Positions 43,612-54,084 are shown, counted from the first letter of the stretch. The stretch: 64,000 bases of DNA from Stutzerimonas stutzeri (GCF_015291885.1 NZ_CP036186.1:3499001-3563000), one strand, 5' to 3'. Made by a program: numbers and translations. Notes: a model not told the origin generated them from the letters alone.

Positions 43612-43616
43612 TCGGC

Positions 43617-44039
43617 TCAGTTGCACTCCTGGCTGATACGCGCTGCCAGACGCTGTCGAGCCGCCTCTAATTCACTATCACTGTAGTAGACCCGCTCTCC
43701 AGCTGCATCGTTACGGAAGAAGCGTCCGCCGAGTTGCAGCTGTGACAGCTGATTGCGCAAACTCCCGCACTCCTGCTCCCGGGCGACGCGGGCCTCGCTC
43801 GCCTGCTCGCGCGCCTCCTGCTGTTCCTGCCGCCGCGCATCAAAAAAACGCTCACTGCGGGCTTCACGCGCGCGGGTTTGTTCGTCACGCTCTACCACCT
43901 GTGGTCGCACGTTGACCTGTTCCGCGCCAGCTGGCGGGCGCTGGCCGAAATGCACGCGCCCCTCGGCATCGGTCCAGCGGTAGATCTGAGCAGATGCCAG
44001 CATCGGCACCAGCACGGCAGTAAGCAGCAAAGCTCGCAT
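43617..44039 (-). CDS. DUF4124 domain exported protein (140 aa)
   Basis: Signal peptide MRALLLTAVLVPMLASA, then the DUF4124 core QIYRWTDAEGRVHFGQRPPA. A charged coiled-coil follows (FDARRQEQQEAREQASEARV). The end has two Cys residues (EQECGSLRN and ISQECN) that may form a disulfide. DUF4124 proteins are periplasmic and common in Pseudomonas, with unknown role. Confidence 0.88.
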   Translation of the reverse strand: MRALLLTAVLVPMLASAQIYRWTDAEGRVHFGQRPPAGAEQVNVRPQVVERDEQTRAREARSERFFDARRQEQQEAREQASEARVAREQECGSLRNQLSQLQLGGRFFRNDAAGERVYYSDSELEAARQRLAARISQECN

Positions 44040-44068
44040 GTTCCCTCACCAGACCTTCGATCACGGCA

Positions 44069-44446
44069 TCAACGTTTAGCCGGCTGAACCACCGGCGGCG
44101 CTTCGACATGATAATGGCCAAGCTGCCTCAGCGTCTCCAGCCGTGCACGGGCGCGATAAGCGTACTCACTGGCAGGATATCGCTCGACGATGAAACGGTA
44201 GGTTTCACCAGCATCGACGAACAGCCCCTGACGCTCAAGACATTGGCCGCGCAATAGCGATATTTCGGGCTGAACCTGACTGCGCGGCTTGCTGCGGCGC
44301 TCTGCTTGCGACAGTGATTGCATCACCCGCTCGCAGTTGTCGGCCTCGTAATGCTGGTAGGCCGCGTCCAGATGGCGATCGAAAGCATGACGGCTGCTGC
44401 AGCCGACGGTTAGCAGACTTAGAAAAACGATAATCAGGGTGCGCAT
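44069..44446 (-). CDS. TPR-like lipoprotein (125 aa)
   Basis: The ATG at 44446 has GGAGGAA upstream, so the longer open frame to 44812 is rejected. The lipobox is LTVGCSSR, with the modified Cys16; Ser after Cys favours sorting to the outer membrane. The mature part has helical repeats (AYQHYEADNCERVMQSLSQA, LFVDAGETYRFIVERYPASE) like tetratricopeptide units, resembling the YbgF/YfiO style. Two Cys after the lipid Cys (DNCERV, GQCLERQ) could pair. Confidence 0.85.
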   Translation of the reverse strand: MRTLIIVFLSLLTVGCSSRHAFDRHLDAAYQHYEADNCERVMQSLSQAERRSKPRSQVQPEISLLRGQCLERQGLFVDAGETYRFIVERYPASEYAYRARARLETLRQLGHYHVEAPPVVQPAKR

Positions 44447-44595
44447 GTGTTCCTCCGTATGCGTCCTGTATCGACCGCATTCAGAAAACCTGCAGACAGC
44501 CCGTCCGGCAAGCCGAAAGAGTAGTGGCCGCCAGGCGATGACTACAACGGAGGAGCATAGTAGCCTCGGGTCCAGCCAGAAAAAGGAGCAATTGA

Positions 44596-46044
44596 ATGAT
44601 TCCGCGTCGCACCAAGATCGTCGCCACCCTGGGCCCAGCAAGCAGCTCACCGGAGGTCCTGGAGAAGATGATCGTCGCCGGGCTGGATGTCGCCCGCCTG
44701 AATTTCTCCCACGGCAACCCCGACGAGCATCGCGCCCGTGCCGAACTGGTCCGCGAAATCGCCGCGCGCCACGGCCGCTTCGTCGCGCTGCTCGGCGACC
44801 TACAGGGACCAAAGATCCGCATCGCCAAATTCACCGACAAGCGTATCGAGCTGAAGGAAGGCGATCTTTTCCGCTTCTCCGTCACCCATCCGCGTGATGC
44901 CGGCAACCAGGAAGTGGTCGGAATCGACTACCCGGATCTGGTCAAGGACTGCACTGTCGGCGACGAACTGCTGCTCGATGACGGGCGCGTAGTGATGCGC
45001 GTCGACAACGCCACAGCGGATGAACTGCATTGCACCGTGTTGATCGGCGGACCGCTGTCGGACAACAAGGGCATCAATCGCCGGGGCGGTGGTCTGACTG
45101 CGCCGGCGCTGACCAACAAGGACAAGGCCGATATCAAGCTGGCCGCGGACCTGCAGCTCGACTACCTTGCTGTTTCCTTCCCGCGCGATGCCGCCGACAT
45201 GGAACTGGCGCGCCGTCTGCGTGATGAGGCCGGCTCCGACGCCTGGCTGATCGCCAAGATCGAGCGGGCCGAAGCAGTGGCCGACGATGAAGCACTGGAC
45301 GGCTTGATCCGCGCCAGCGATGGCGTGATGGTGGCGCGCGGCGATCTGGGTGTGGAAATTGGCGACGCCGAGCTGGTCGGTATTCAGAAGAAGATCATTC
45401 TGCACGCGCGTCGTCACAACAAAGTAGTGATCACCGCGACCCAGATGATGGAATCGATGATCCACAGCCCGATGCCGACCCGCGCCGAAGTGTCCGATGT
45501 AGCCAACGCAGTGCTCGACTACACCGATGCGGTAATGCTCTCGGCAGAAAGCGCCGCCGGCGAATACCCGATCGAGGCGATCAAGGCCATGGCCCGCGTG
45601 TGCTGTGGCGCAGAGAAGCACCCGACCAGCACCAAGTCCGGTCACCGCCTCGGCCAACAGTTCGAACGCTGCGACGAGAGTGCTGCATTGGCGGCCATGT
45701 ATACCGCCAACCATTTCCCTGGCGTCAAGGCCATCATTGCGCTGACCGAAAGTGGCTATACACCGCTGATCATGTCGCGCATACGTTCTGCGGTGCCAAT
45801 CTTCGCCTTCTCCCCACACCGCGCAACCCAAGCCCGCGTCGCGCTGTTCCGTGGTGTCCAGACCGTGCCTTTCGATCCGGCCGCGATGCCGGCAGACAAG
45901 GTCAGCCAGATGGCCGTCGAGGAATTGCTCAAGCGCAACATCGTGCAGCCTGGCGACTGGGTGGTGCTTACCAAGGGTGACAGCTACCACGACAGTACCG
46001 GCGGCACCAACACGATGAAGATCCTGCGAGTCGGCGACCAGTAA
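44596..46044 (+). CDS. pyk: Pyruvate kinase
   Basis: 482 aa, the PykA type. Strong marks are RRTKIVATLGPASSSPEVLE, ARLNFSHGNPDEHR, LGDLQGPKIRI, SFPRDAADMEL, IAKIERAEAV, MVARGDLGVEIG, ATQMMESMIHSPMPTRAEVS and, at the end, TKGDSYHDSTGGTNTMK. It makes pyruvate and ATP from PEP. AAAAAGGAG precedes the ATG. A perfect inverted repeat follows the stop. Single gene, divergent from the lipoprotein gene. Confidence 0.97.
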   Translation: MIPRRTKIVATLGPASSSPEVLEKMIVAGLDVARLNFSHGNPDEHRARAELVREIAARHGRFVALLGDLQGPKIRIAKFTDKRIELKEGDLFRFSVTHPRDAGNQEVVGIDYPDLVKDCTVGDELLLDDGRVVMRVDNATADELHCTVLIGGPLSDNKGINRRGGGLTAPALTNKDKADIKLAADLQLDYLAVSFPRDAADMELARRLRDEAGSDAWLIAKIERAEAVADDEALDGLIRASDGVMVARGDLGVEIGDAELVGIQKKIILHARRHNKVVITATQMMESMIHSPMPTRAEVSDVANAVLDYTDAVMLSAESAAGEYPIEAIKAMARVCCGAEKHPTSTKSGHRLGQQFERCDESAALAAMYTANHFPGVKAIIALTESGYTPLIMSRIRSAVPIFAFSPHRATQARVALFRGVQTVPFDPAAMPADKVSQMAVEELLKRNIVQPGDWVVLTKGDSYHDSTGGTNTMKILRVGDQ

Positions 46045-46060
46045 GCTCGCCGGGATTTGA

Positions 46061-46088
46061 CATGAGGCCGGCTTTAGCCGGCCTCATG
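46061..46088 (+). terminator. pyk terminator-like perfect palindrome
   Basis: CATGAGGCCGGC, TTTA loop, GCCGGCCTCATG, then CTTTCT. It probably serves both pyk and the convergent reductase gene. Confidence 0.75.
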
Positions 46089-46118
46089 CTTTCTGTATCG
46101 CCGCAGACGAGATGCAAT

Positions 46119-47060
46119 CTACACAGGCCGGTTTGCGCCCACGAATGCATCGCTGAATATCTGCCCGCGGGGCAACCCCGCAAGAAACAGGCCCCTGGCG
46201 CACGTCTCGACGAACTCTGGCCCACCGCACAGCAGCGCAATTTCCCGCCGCGATGTCGGCCGCAGTGCCTGTAGAACGCTGTCACGCTGGCTCGCATCAA
46301 TCAATTCGAGCTGCAGATTTTCATGTCTGCCCGCAAGGTCGCGCAGTGGTTCACTCAGGTAGTGACCGTCACCGCAGACATGCAGCAGCCTGATCGGCCC
46401 GCAATGGCCCTGACGCAGGCTCTCGCGCAGCAGACTCCACATGGGCGCCAGCCCGGTACCCGATGCCAGCAGCAACAAAGGCCGCTCGGACCAATCCGGC
46501 TCGTAGTGCAATGCACCGCCATGTAGCTCACCCAGCCGCAGCGTGTCGCCCACGCACAGCTGTCGGGCCGCATCGCAGAACGCACCCGGCCTGCTGCAAT
46601 CGAGGTGGAACTCCAGCCAAGGATCATCTCCGGGGAGGCTGGCCAACGAATATGGCCGGGCGACCTCCGTCCCCGTCCACAACACCAGGTGCTGGCCGGC
46701 TCGATAGCGCAGCGGTCGCTCTGGCAGCAGACGCAGGCGCAGCACGCTGTGGCTTAGCCACTGCAGATGCTCGACTCGCGCTGCCTGCCCGTCACGCTGA
46801 GGATCGAAGACCTCCACGCTCAGGTCGCCGACGATGCGGCACTGGCAGGCAAGGCGCCAGCCCTGCTCGCGTTGCTCAGCGCGCAGCAAGTCTGGCTGCG
46901 CGTCCAGCGGCTCGCCTGCCGTACAGCGCACCAGGCAGGCGTGGCAACTGCCGGCACGGCAGCTGGATGGCACGGGCAAGCCGGCTTCGACCAATGCATC
47001 GAGCAGATTCGTAGCGGGTGCAACGCTCCAACGCCTTCCGGCGCAACTCAGCTCAGGCAT
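46119..47060 (-). CDS. 2Fe-2S ferredoxin / FAD-NAD(P)H reductase fusion (313 aa)
   Basis: The ATG at 47060 overlaps the stop of the GGDEF gene by 8 bp. Residues 1-90 form a plant-type ferredoxin (CRAGSCHACLVRC and a later Cys in LACQC). The reductase part has GQHLVLWTGTEVARPYSLAS (FAD-binding RxYS) and LLASGTGLAPMWSLLRESL (NAD(P)H). The layout is like the electron-transfer subunit of class IB oxygenases or BenC-type reductases. No oxygenase gene is nearby, so the partner is unknown. In Pseudomonas similar single-gene reductases are common. Confidence 0.85.
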   Translation of the reverse strand: MPELSCAGRRWSVAPATNLLDALVEAGLPVPSSCRAGSCHACLVRCTAGEPLDAQPDLLRAEQREQGWRLACQCRIVGDLSVEVFDPQRDGQAARVEHLQWLSHSVLRLRLLPERPLRYRAGQHLVLWTGTEVARPYSLASLPGDDPWLEFHLDCSRPGAFCDAARQLCVGDTLRLGELHGGALHYEPDWSERPLLLLASGTGLAPMWSLLRESLRQGHCGPIRLLHVCGDGHYLSEPLRDLAGRHENLQLELIDASQRDSVLQALRPTSRREIALLCGGPEFVETCARGLFLAGLPRGQIFSDAFVGANRPV

Positions 47061-48183
47061 CGCTGGTAACCCATGCAGGCTCACAGCGATTACGCCCGGC
47101 GCGCTTGGCTCGGTAGAGCGCCTCGTCGGCACGTTGCAGCGCCGCATCCAGATCATCGCCGGCATTCAGCAAGGTCAGGCCGATGGAGAGGCTGAGATGG
47201 CCGGCAGCGATGTCAGCATCCTCTGGCTTGGCAATGGCGAAGGCCTCGCGCAGGCGTTCACAGCAGGCGGAGAACTGCTCAGCGTCAGTGCTGGGGATCA
47301 ACAGCACGAACTCCTCCCCACCGTACCGGGCGAGCACATCACCATCACGCAGGCAGGCTCGCGCCACATTGGCAAAGGTTTGCAACACGCGGTCTCCGGT
47401 GGCGTGCCCATGAATGTCGTTGACGCGCTTGAAGTGGTCCAGATCGATCAACGCCAAGCCGGACTGATGCCCCTTGCGCAGACGGCTCAGGTCGCCTTCG
47501 GCGATACGCAGGAAGCGCCGCCGGTTATACAGCCCAGTCAGCTCATCGGTGGATGCCAAGTCTTCAAGCTGCCGCATCATGCCGCGCAAGGTGTCCTGGT
47601 GCGCCTGAAGCGCGAAGCGTCGTTGGCGCATACGCTGACGCAGGCGATACACATGGCCGGCGAACAGGCACATCCAGACGAGCGTCACCAGCAGCACACT
47701 GGCCTGCAGCAGAAACACCGTGAGATCAACCGGACGCTGCAGGAAATAATCCAACGCGGCCATGCCGACGAAGCTGACAAAAGCCAGCGCGGCGTAGCGG
47801 ATGAACACTTTCGGCGGCAGAAACACCGCGAACATCATCACCAGCAAGTAGAGCACCAGCAGCGAGCCGCGCGCGCTGCCCAGGTTGAACAGAAAAAAGG
47901 TCAGCCATAGCAACGCAACCAGCACCTGAGGCTCGGTCAGGCTGGGGTCCTTGAAACGCAGATTGAGACCGCGGTGGAAAAGCCAGAAGAACAGTAACTG
48001 ACTCAAGACTATCAACGCCGAATGCACGATCGCACTGGCAACGGAGGCTTCGTAGAACCCGCCGACTACTGCCACCCAAGTCAGTAGCAACGCCAAACCA
48101 TAGGTCACGGAGGCCAATGCGAATCGCCGCGTAACCAATTGCTGCAAAGTACGCATATCGGTCTCGTCACGCATCGCACTCAT
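47053..48183 (-). CDS. Membrane GGDEF diguanylate cyclase
   Basis: 376 aa from the ATG at 48183 (GGAAGGATCC upstream). Residues about 15-200 hold six membrane helices (a 5TMR/MASE-like sensor). The GGDEF domain shows TDELTGLYNRRRF, ALIDLDHFKRVNDIHGHATG, and RYGGEEFVLLIP as the active site. RDGD, five residues before GGEEF, is an intact inhibitory I-site (RxxD). It makes c-di-GMP from two GTP and is product-controlled. It shares bases with the reductase gene downstream, so the pair is co-transcribed. Confidence 0.93.
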   Translation of the reverse strand: MSAMRDETDMRTLQQLVTRRFALASVTYGLALLLTWVAVVGGFYEASVASAIVHSALIVLSQLLFFWLFHRGLNLRFKDPSLTEPQVLVALLWLTFFLFNLGSARGSLLVLYLLVMMFAVFLPPKVFIRYAALAFVSFVGMAALDYFLQRPVDLTVFLLQASVLLVTLVWMCLFAGHVYRLRQRMRQRRFALQAHQDTLRGMMRQLEDLASTDELTGLYNRRRFLRIAEGDLSRLRKGHQSGLALIDLDHFKRVNDIHGHATGDRVLQTFANVARACLRDGDVLARYGGEEFVLLIPSTDAEQFSACCERLREAFAIAKPEDADIAAGHLSLSIGLTLLNAGDDLDAALQRADEALYRAKRAGRNRCEPAWVTSDA

Positions 48184-48377
48184 AGGGATCCTTCCCGCCG
48201 TGGCAATTTGCCGCACTCTACGCTTACCGAAAACAAAAACCTAGCCGACATTCCCATCGCTCCTGGTCCATCCGTGTACCGCGCAGCTTGACGCGTTATA
48301 CTGCGCCGCATTTTTTCGCGGCGCGTCGACTGCCACTCCCGACGCGCCTCTTATCGCCCCGCATGAGGACGCGCTGC

Positions 48378-49901
48378 ATGACCGTGATCAAGCAAGACGA
48401 CCTGATTCAAAGCGTCGCTGACGCTTTGCAGTTCATTTCTTACTACCATCCCGTCGATTTCATCCAGGCGATGCATGAAGCCTACCTGCGTGAAGAATCA
48501 CCGGCCGCCCGCGACTCCATGGCGCAAATCCTGATCAACTCGCGCATGTGCGCCACCGGTCATCGCCCGATCTGCCAGGACACAGGCATCGTCACCGTCT
48601 TCGTGCGCGTCGGTATGGACGTGCGCTGGGATGGCGCGACCATGAGCCTGGACGACATGATCAACGAGGGCGTGCGCCGAGCCTACAATCTGCCCGAGAA
48701 CGTGCTGCGTGCTTCGATCCTGGCCGACCCGGCAGGTTCCCGGAAGAACACGAAAGACAACACCCCCGCCGTCATTCATTACTCCATCGTTTCCGGCGAC
48801 AAGGTTGAAGTGGACGTCGCAGCCAAGGGCGGCGGCTCGGAAAACAAGTCGAAAATGGCCATGCTCAACCCGTCCGACTCCATCGTCGACTGGGTCCTGA
48901 AGACCGTCCCGACCATGGGCGCCGGCTGGTGCCCGCCAGGCATGCTCGGCATCGGCATCGGCGGCACCGCCGAGAAAGCCGCGGTGATGGCCAAGGAAGT
49001 CCTGATGGAATCCATCGACATCCACGAGCTGAAGGCCCGCGGGCCGCAGAACCGCATCGAGGAGATGCGTCTGGAGCTGTTCGAGAAGGTCAATCAGTTG
49101 GGTATCGGCGCACAGGGCCTGGGCGGCCTGACCACCGTGCTCGACGTGAAGATCATGGATTACCCGACCCATGCCGCTTCCTTGCCGGTATGCATGATCC
49201 CCAACTGCGCCGCTACGCGCCACGCACACTTCGTGCTCGACGGTTCCGGCCCTGCTGAGCTGACCCCGCCGCCGCTGGACGCCTATCCGGAAATCGTCTG
49301 GGAAGCCGGCCCGAGCGCGCGCCGCGTCAACCTCGACACCATCACCCCGGAAGAAGTGCAGAGCTGGAAGCCGGGCGAAACCGTCCTGCTCAACGGCAAG
49401 ATGCTTACCGGTCGCGATGCCGCACACAAGCGCATGGTCGACATGCTGAACAAGGGTGAAGAACTGCCGGTAGACCTCAAGGGACGCTTCATCTATTACG
49501 TCGGCCCGGTCGATCCGGTCGGTGACGAAGTGGTTGGCCCGGCTGGCCCGACCACCGCGACGCGCATGGACAAGTTCACCCGCCAGATCCTCGAGAGCAC
49601 TGGCCTGCTGGGCATGATCGGCAAGTCCGAGCGTGGTCCGATCGCCATCGACGCAATCAAGGACAACAAGGCCGTCTACCTGATGGCTGTTGGCGGCGCG
49701 GCTTACCTGGTTGCCCAGGCGATCAAGAAGTCCAAGGTGCTGGCCTTCGCCGAGCTGGGCATGGAAGCCATCTACGAGTTCGAAGTGAAGGACATGCCGG
49801 TCACCGTTGCCGTCGACACCAACGGCGAGTCGGTGCATATCACCGGACCAGCGCTCTGGCAGCAGAAGATCGCCGACAGCCTGGCGGTCGAAGTTCAGTA
49901 A
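48378..49901 (+). CDS. fumA: Fumarate hydratase, class I (4Fe-4S)
   Basis: 507 aa. The ATG at 48378 has GAGGA upstream; the frame to 48288 is rejected. Marks of class I fumarases are GHRPICQDTGIVTVFVRVG (first cluster Cys), NTKDNTPAVIHYSIVSGDKV, AKGGGSENKSKMAMLNPSD, and VCMIPNCAATRHAHFVLDG with Cys. It interconverts fumarate and malate in the TCA cycle; the cluster is sensitive to oxidants. Single gene with strong terminator. FumA and FumB cannot be separated from sequence alone. Confidence 0.95.
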   Translation: MTVIKQDDLIQSVADALQFISYYHPVDFIQAMHEAYLREESPAARDSMAQILINSRMCATGHRPICQDTGIVTVFVRVGMDVRWDGATMSLDDMINEGVRRAYNLPENVLRASILADPAGSRKNTKDNTPAVIHYSIVSGDKVEVDVAAKGGGSENKSKMAMLNPSDSIVDWVLKTVPTMGAGWCPPGMLGIGIGGTAEKAAVMAKEVLMESIDIHELKARGPQNRIEEMRLELFEKVNQLGIGAQGLGGLTTVLDVKIMDYPTHAASLPVCMIPNCAATRHAHFVLDGSGPAELTPPPLDAYPEIVWEAGPSARRVNLDTITPEEVQSWKPGETVLLNGKMLTGRDAAHKRMVDMLNKGEELPVDLKGRFIYYVGPVDPVGDEVVGPAGPTTATRMDKFTRQILESTGLLGMIGKSERGPIAIDAIKDNKAVYLMAVGGAAYLVAQAIKKSKVLAFAELGMEAIYEFEVKDMPVTVAVDTNGESVHITGPALWQQKIADSLAVEVQ

Positions 49902-49914
49902 GCGTCCTGCCAAT

Positions 49915-49943
49915 AAAAAGCCCGGCTCAGTGCCGGGCTTTTT
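49915..49943 (+). terminator. Shared fumarase/aer terminator
   Basis: AAAAAGCCCGGC, TCAGT loop, GCCGGGCTTTTT. A- and T-runs on either side make it bidirectional between convergent genes. Confidence 0.9.
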
Positions 49944-49956
49944 GTTTGCGCAAAGG

Positions 49957-51522
49957 TCAGCGATTGAAGCGCTCGACCAGTGCCCGAAGCCCGTGCGCGG
50001 CGCACTCCAGTTCACGGCCTCGCTGCATGGCTAGGTCCGCCTTGCCAACATTGCTGTCGGTCGTCACCGCGATATTGGTTACTTGGCGGGCGATATCCTC
50101 AGCTACATGCGCCTGCTCCTCGGCCGCCGCCGCCATCTGCTGACTCATGCCGGTGATACGGTTGACCGCATCACGGATACCCTGCAACGCCTGCTGCGCC
50201 TCGACGACCTGAGCCAACCCCTGCGCTGCCTCCTTGTCACCGATCTGCGCGATGGCCACGGCCTCGTCTGCCTTGCTGGTCAGCGACTGGATGATGGCCT
50301 GAATCTGCTGGGTAGAATCGCGGGTCTTGCTCGCCAATGCACGGACCTCGTCGGCCACCACGGCAAACCCCCTACCCTGCTCGCCGGCACGCGCGGCTTC
50401 AATGGCTGCGTTGAGGGCCAGCAGGTTGGTCTGTTCAGCGATGCTCTGGATCATGCCGGCGGCAGACATGATCTGCTGAGTTTCGCCGGCCAGTTGGTTA
50501 ACGGCGTTGCCTATGTTGGCAACAGTTCTGGCTAGCATCTCCATCGCCTTGCGGGAATTGGCGGCGACTCGGTCACCGTCATCGGCCAGCGCATTTGCCG
50601 TGGTGGCTTCCTCCGCCGTGTGTTGAACGTGCCCCGCCACTTCAGTAATCGATGCGGTCATCTGAGTGACCGCAGTGGCCGTCATATCCGTTTCACCGCG
50701 CTGCTGACGCAGATCGCTTTCGGTCTGGCTGGCCAAAGAACAAGTCTCGGCAGAAGCACTTGCAACCTGCCCAGCAAGGTCGGACAGGCGCGTCAAGGCC
50801 GTGCGCAAACGCGCATCCTCACTGACCAGCGCCATCTCCAGCCGTGCTGCATTACCGTGCTGATGCGTATAGGTAAGCGCAACCACCGGGTCGGTGAATG
50901 CCTCGGGAACACGTTGCAGCATCTGCTGCAGTTGCCGCTCCGCTGCAAAGTGGCAGCTGAGCCCCAACGCGAAGAACAGGCCGAGCACGACAACAGCTTC
51001 CACTGCCGGCGGCAGCCAGAAGATGCCACCTGCCGCCAGAGCCGCTGCGCCCATAGGCAGCGCCAGTGCACGCGCCCAGCCCTTCACTCTCCGCCCCATG
51101 GGGACAGCCGGCTTACCGGCACGCAGGCGTTCATACAGGGCGGTAGCCTGGGCCACTTGATCAGCGGTTGGTTTGACCCGAACCGACTCGTAGCCAGTCA
51201 GCTTGCCGCTGTCGAAAATAGGTGTGACATAGGCACTGACCCAGTAGAAGTCGCCGTTCTTGCAGCGGTTCTTGACCACGCCCATCCAGCTCTTGCCGGC
51301 CTTCAAGTAGCCCCACATGGTCTCGAAAACGGCTGGAGGCATATCTGGGTGACGCACCAGATTGTGATCGCTGCCGATCAACTCGGATCGAGAGTAACCG
51401 CTGACGGCAACGAATTCGTCGTTGCAATAGAGGATCTTGCCCTGCGTATCGGTTGCAGAAATCAGTCGCTGATGCGCCGGAAAAGCTCGTTCTGTGTTGC
51501 TTACCGGCCCGTTGTTTCTCAT
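49957..51522 (-). CDS. aer: Aer-like PAS-containing methyl-accepting chemotaxis receptor
   Basis: 521 aa from the ATG at 51522 (CAGGGAG upstream). Residues 20-130 form a PAS domain with FAD-type signs ([58 protein letters not shown]). Two close membrane helices are near 165-205, without a periplasmic sensor loop. The signalling domain has [20 protein letters not shown] and the tip [20 protein letters not shown]. This is the layout of the aerotaxis/energy-taxis receptor. Single gene; the CheA/CheW partners are elsewhere. Confidence 0.93.
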   Translation of the reverse strand: MRNNGPVSNTERAFPAHQRLISATDTQGKILYCNDEFVAVSGYSRSELIGSDHNLVRHPDMPPAVFETMWGYLKAGKSWMGVVKNRCKNGDFYWVSAYVTPIFDSGKLTGYESVRVKPTADQVAQATALYERLRAGKPAVPMGRRVKGWARALALPMGAAALAAGGIFWLPPAVEAVVVLGLFFALGLSCHFAAERQLQQMLQRVPEAFTDPVVALTYTHQHGNAARLEMALVSEDARLRTALTRLSDLAGQVASASAETCSLASQTESDLRQQRGETDMTATAVTQMTASITEVAGHVQHTAEEATTANALADDGDRVAANSRKAMEMLARTVANIGNAVNQLAGETQQIMSAAGMIQSIAEQTNLLALNAAIEAARAGEQGRGFAVVADEVRALASKTRDSTQQIQAIIQSLTSKADEAVAIAQIGDKEAAQGLAQVVEAQQALQGIRDAVNRITGMSQQMAAAAEEQAHVAEDIARQVTNIAVTTDSNVGKADLAMQRGRELECAAHGLRALVERFNR

Positions 51523-51677
51523 CGCCTGAACTCCCTGCCAGCGACCTGCTGAAAAAAGCGACTCATCAGTCACGACGAATCAATCTGTTACAAGAGTCGG
51601 ACGGCGCAAAGCGAACTTGAGCGGGGACGGTAAGTATTTGCCGAACGGCATCGCCAGGAGTGCCGCTAGTGAGCGGA

Positions 51678-51899
51678 CTAGCGACCGGCGCTCTGCTCTT
51701 CGATGTACAGCGCTTCGACTTTCGCCCTGGCCCAGGGCGTCTTGCGCAGGAATTTCAGGCTGGACTTGATGCTCGGCTCATTGCTGAAACAGCGGACATC
51801 GACGCGCTCGGCAAGGCCGTCCCAGCCGAAGCGAGCATGCAGCTGGACCAAGATGGCCTCCAGCGTCACGCCATGAAGGGGGTCTTTTGCTTGAGTCAT
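51678..51899 (-). CDS. VF530/DUF2132 family small protein
   Basis: 73 aa from the ATG at 51899. The family pattern is present: [62 protein letters not shown]530 proteins are small helical proteins with proposed DNA binding. Longer open frames upstream are shadows of the DJ-1 gene. Confidence 0.92.
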   Translation of the reverse strand: MTQAKDPLHGVTLEAILVQLHARFGWDGLAERVDVRCFSNEPSIKSSLKFLRKTPWARAKVEALYIEEQSAGR

Positions 51900-51935
51900 G
51901 GGGCACTCACGAACACGAGGGCATAGCCTCACGGA

Positions 51936-51968
51936 TGAAAAAACCCGCCGCGCGGTCTGCGGGGCGGG
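51936..51968 (-). terminator. DJ-1/PfpI gene terminator
   Basis: Read on the minus strand: GCCCGCC, a GC-rich loop, GGCGGG, then TTTTTTCATC. Confidence 0.75.
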
Positions 51969-51988
51969 CTTGGGTGACGGTCTACATC

Positions 51989-52570
51989 TTACAGGCTGAT
52001 GCGGGTTCCGAGCACCTCGAGGAATGCCGCCAGCCACGCCGGATGGGCGGGCCATGCCGGAGCGCTGACCAGGTTGCCATCGGTATGCGCCTGATCCACG
52101 GCAATGTCCACGTACTCGCCACCGGCCAGCTTCACCTCGGGTGCACAGGCGGGATAGGCACTGCAGGCACGGTCCTTGAGTACGCCCGCAGCGGCGAGTA
52201 GCTGTGCACCATGACAAACGGCCGCGATCGGCTTTTTGGCCTCATCGAAAGCACGCACCAGCGCCAGCACCTGCTCGTTCAAACGCAGGTACTCGGGCGC
52301 TCGACCACCGGGAATGACCAGTGCGTCGTAATCTTCGGCACGCACTGCGTCGAAGTCGAAGTTCAGCGCGAAGTTATGACCCGGCTTCTCGCTGTAGGTC
52401 TGGTCGCCCTCGAAATCATGAATCGCGGTGCGCACGCTATCGCCGGCTTTCTTGTCCGGGCACACGGCATGTACGCGGTGGCCAACCATCTGCAATGCCT
52501 GGAACGGCACCATGGTCTCGTAGTCCTCGGCGTAGTCGCCCACCAGCATCAAAATATTCTTTGCCGCCAT
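51989..52570 (-). CDS. DJ-1/PfpI family protein (193 aa)
   Basis: The ATG at 52570 has GAGGACGATCC upstream; the longer frame to 52630 is rejected. The fold shows [20 protein letters not shown] (conserved Glu), [13 protein letters not shown], and the nucleophile elbow in [19 protein letters not shown] with the active-site Cys. Members act as glyoxalases, deglycases or chaperones. Substrate unknown. It follows the cls gene on the same strand, 52 bp downstream. Confidence 0.92.
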   Translation of the reverse strand: MAAKNILMLVGDYAEDYETMVPFQALQMVGHRVHAVCPDKKAGDSVRTAIHDFEGDQTYSEKPGHNFALNFDFDAVRAEDYDALVIPGGRAPEYLRLNEQVLALVRAFDEAKKPIAAVCHGAQLLAAAGVLKDRACSAYPACAPEVKLAGGEYVDIAVDQAHTDGNLVSAPAWPAHPAWLAAFLEVLGTRISL

Positions 52571-52622
52571 TGGATCGTCCTCTTTGCGCGGGTTTGGAGC
52601 ATCGCTCCGATACGCAGCGGCG

Positions 52623-53780
52623 TCAGCCACCGCGGTTGAAGATGTTTACCAGCAACCGGTCCATCCAGCCCCACACTCGCTGATACAGACGCAGGTGCAG
52701 CGGTCGGGCGTACCAGCTGGCCAGGTCGATTTCGATACTGTTCTGGAAGTCGCGTTCGAAACTATCCTGCGCCTGGGCGCTCAGCGCCTCGTCTATCGCC
52801 TCGAGATTGGCCTCCAGATTCCAGCGCAGATTCCAGTGGTCAAAATTGCACGACCCTACGCTGACCCAATCGTCCACCAGCACCATTTTCAGGTGGGAGA
52901 AGTGTGGCTGATATTCATGGATGCGCACGCCGGCACGCAGCAACCGTGGGTAAAAGCGCTGCCCGGCGTAACGTACTGGTGGGTGATCGGTATTACGGCT
53001 GGTCAAGAGCAACCGTACGTCCACCCCACGGCGTGCCGCACGGATCAGCGCTCGCCGCACCTTGCCGGTTGGCAGGAAATACGGCGTCGCCAGCCAGATG
53101 CGGGTCTGCGCGCGCCTCAGGTTGCGCAGCAAGCTATGCAGTATGTCGCGATGCTGGCGTGCCGCCGAATAGGCGACCCGCCCAAAGCCCGAACCACTGG
53201 GCAGCAGCGGGATACGTGGCGCAACACTCGGCAAGGGTAGCTGCCAGATTCGCCGCTTCAGGCAATGCACCCATTGGGTGTCGAACAGTTCTTGCCAATC
53301 CTGCAGCAGCGGGCCGGACATCTCGACCATCACCTCGTGCCAATGCACGGCGGGCTCAAGTGGATTCCAGAACTCGTCCGTGACGCCGGTGCCTCCGACA
53401 TAGCCGATACAGCCGTCCACCAGCAGCAACTTGCGATGGTCACGGTGCAGATTACGCAGCTTCAGCCGTAGTGAAAGCGGGTTGTAGAGGCGCAGCTCGA
53501 TGCCCGCACCAGTGATGCGATCACGGCTGGCCTGGCTCATCTTGAGGCAACCGAAGCCGTCGAACAGGCAGCGCACTCGGACACCGCGTGACGCCGCGCG
53601 CAGTAAGGGCTCGAGCATTCGCTCGAGGCAATGCCCGTCCTCAACCAGGTAGAGTTCCAGATCCACACGGCGCTCGGCGCGCTCGATCGCATCGAACATG
53701 GCCGGAAAGAACTGCGGACCATCTATCAACAGGCGGAAGTGGTTGTCGCTGCGCCAAGGGAAAACGGAGCCGGCCAGCAT
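52623..53780 (-). CDS. clsB: Phospholipase D-type cardiolipin synthase
   Basis: 385 aa from the ATG at 53780 (upstream ribosome site weak; longer frames lack support). Two HKD motifs are visible: [20 protein letters not shown] and [20 protein letters not shown]. The usual ClsB/ClsC-like length and the lack of N-terminal membrane helices favour ClsB over ClsA. It forms cardiolipin from phosphatidylglycerol or mixed lipids at the inner membrane. In the same neighbourhood as olsBA and acpH, it joins a lipid-remodelling group. Confidence 0.88.
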   Translation of the reverse strand: MLAGSVFPWRSDNHFRLLIDGPQFFPAMFDAIERAERRVDLELYLVEDGHCLERMLEPLLRAASRGVRVRCLFDGFGCLKMSQASRDRITGAGIELRLYNPLSLRLKLRNLHRDHRKLLLVDGCIGYVGGTGVTDEFWNPLEPAVHWHEVMVEMSGPLLQDWQELFDTQWVHCLKRRIWQLPLPSVAPRIPLLPSGSGFGRVAYSAARQHRDILHSLLRNLRRAQTRIWLATPYFLPTGKVRRALIRAARRGVDVRLLLTSRNTDHPPVRYAGQRFYPRLLRAGVRIHEYQPHFSHLKMVLVDDWVSVGSCNFDHWNLRWNLEANLEAIDEALSAQAQDSFERDFQNSIEIDLASWYARPLHLRLYQRVWGWMDRLLVNIFNRGG

Positions 53781-54084
53781 CACAGGGCATCTCCCTGGGC
53801 AACGATAGACGCAGGCCTGCGAGGCATTGAACAAGACAAACAGCGAACTGACATGAAATCCCTTTTTCTGATCGGCATCCCGATGCGCGACGGCAAGCTG
53901 GCACACTCACCCAAGGCGGCAAATGGACCACGTGCTAGCTTACCCAGCCCCTTCCGTAAGGCAAGGCAAGGCCGTGAACGCTCAGCAGCAGCTGGTTGGC
54001 AGTAAAACACGATCCTCTATAGGCCAGGATCGCCGGGGCAGAGTTCCCAACCGTTGCCAAGCGTGCATCCAATACACAACGGCA

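Noticed and set aside
44800..45990. 396-codon minus-strand frame across pyk
   Set aside because: Shadow of pyruvate kinase.
48498..50015. 505-codon minus-strand open frame across the fumarase gene
   Set aside because: The opposite strand is an unmistakable class I fumarase; the minus frame has the biased residues of an antisense shadow.
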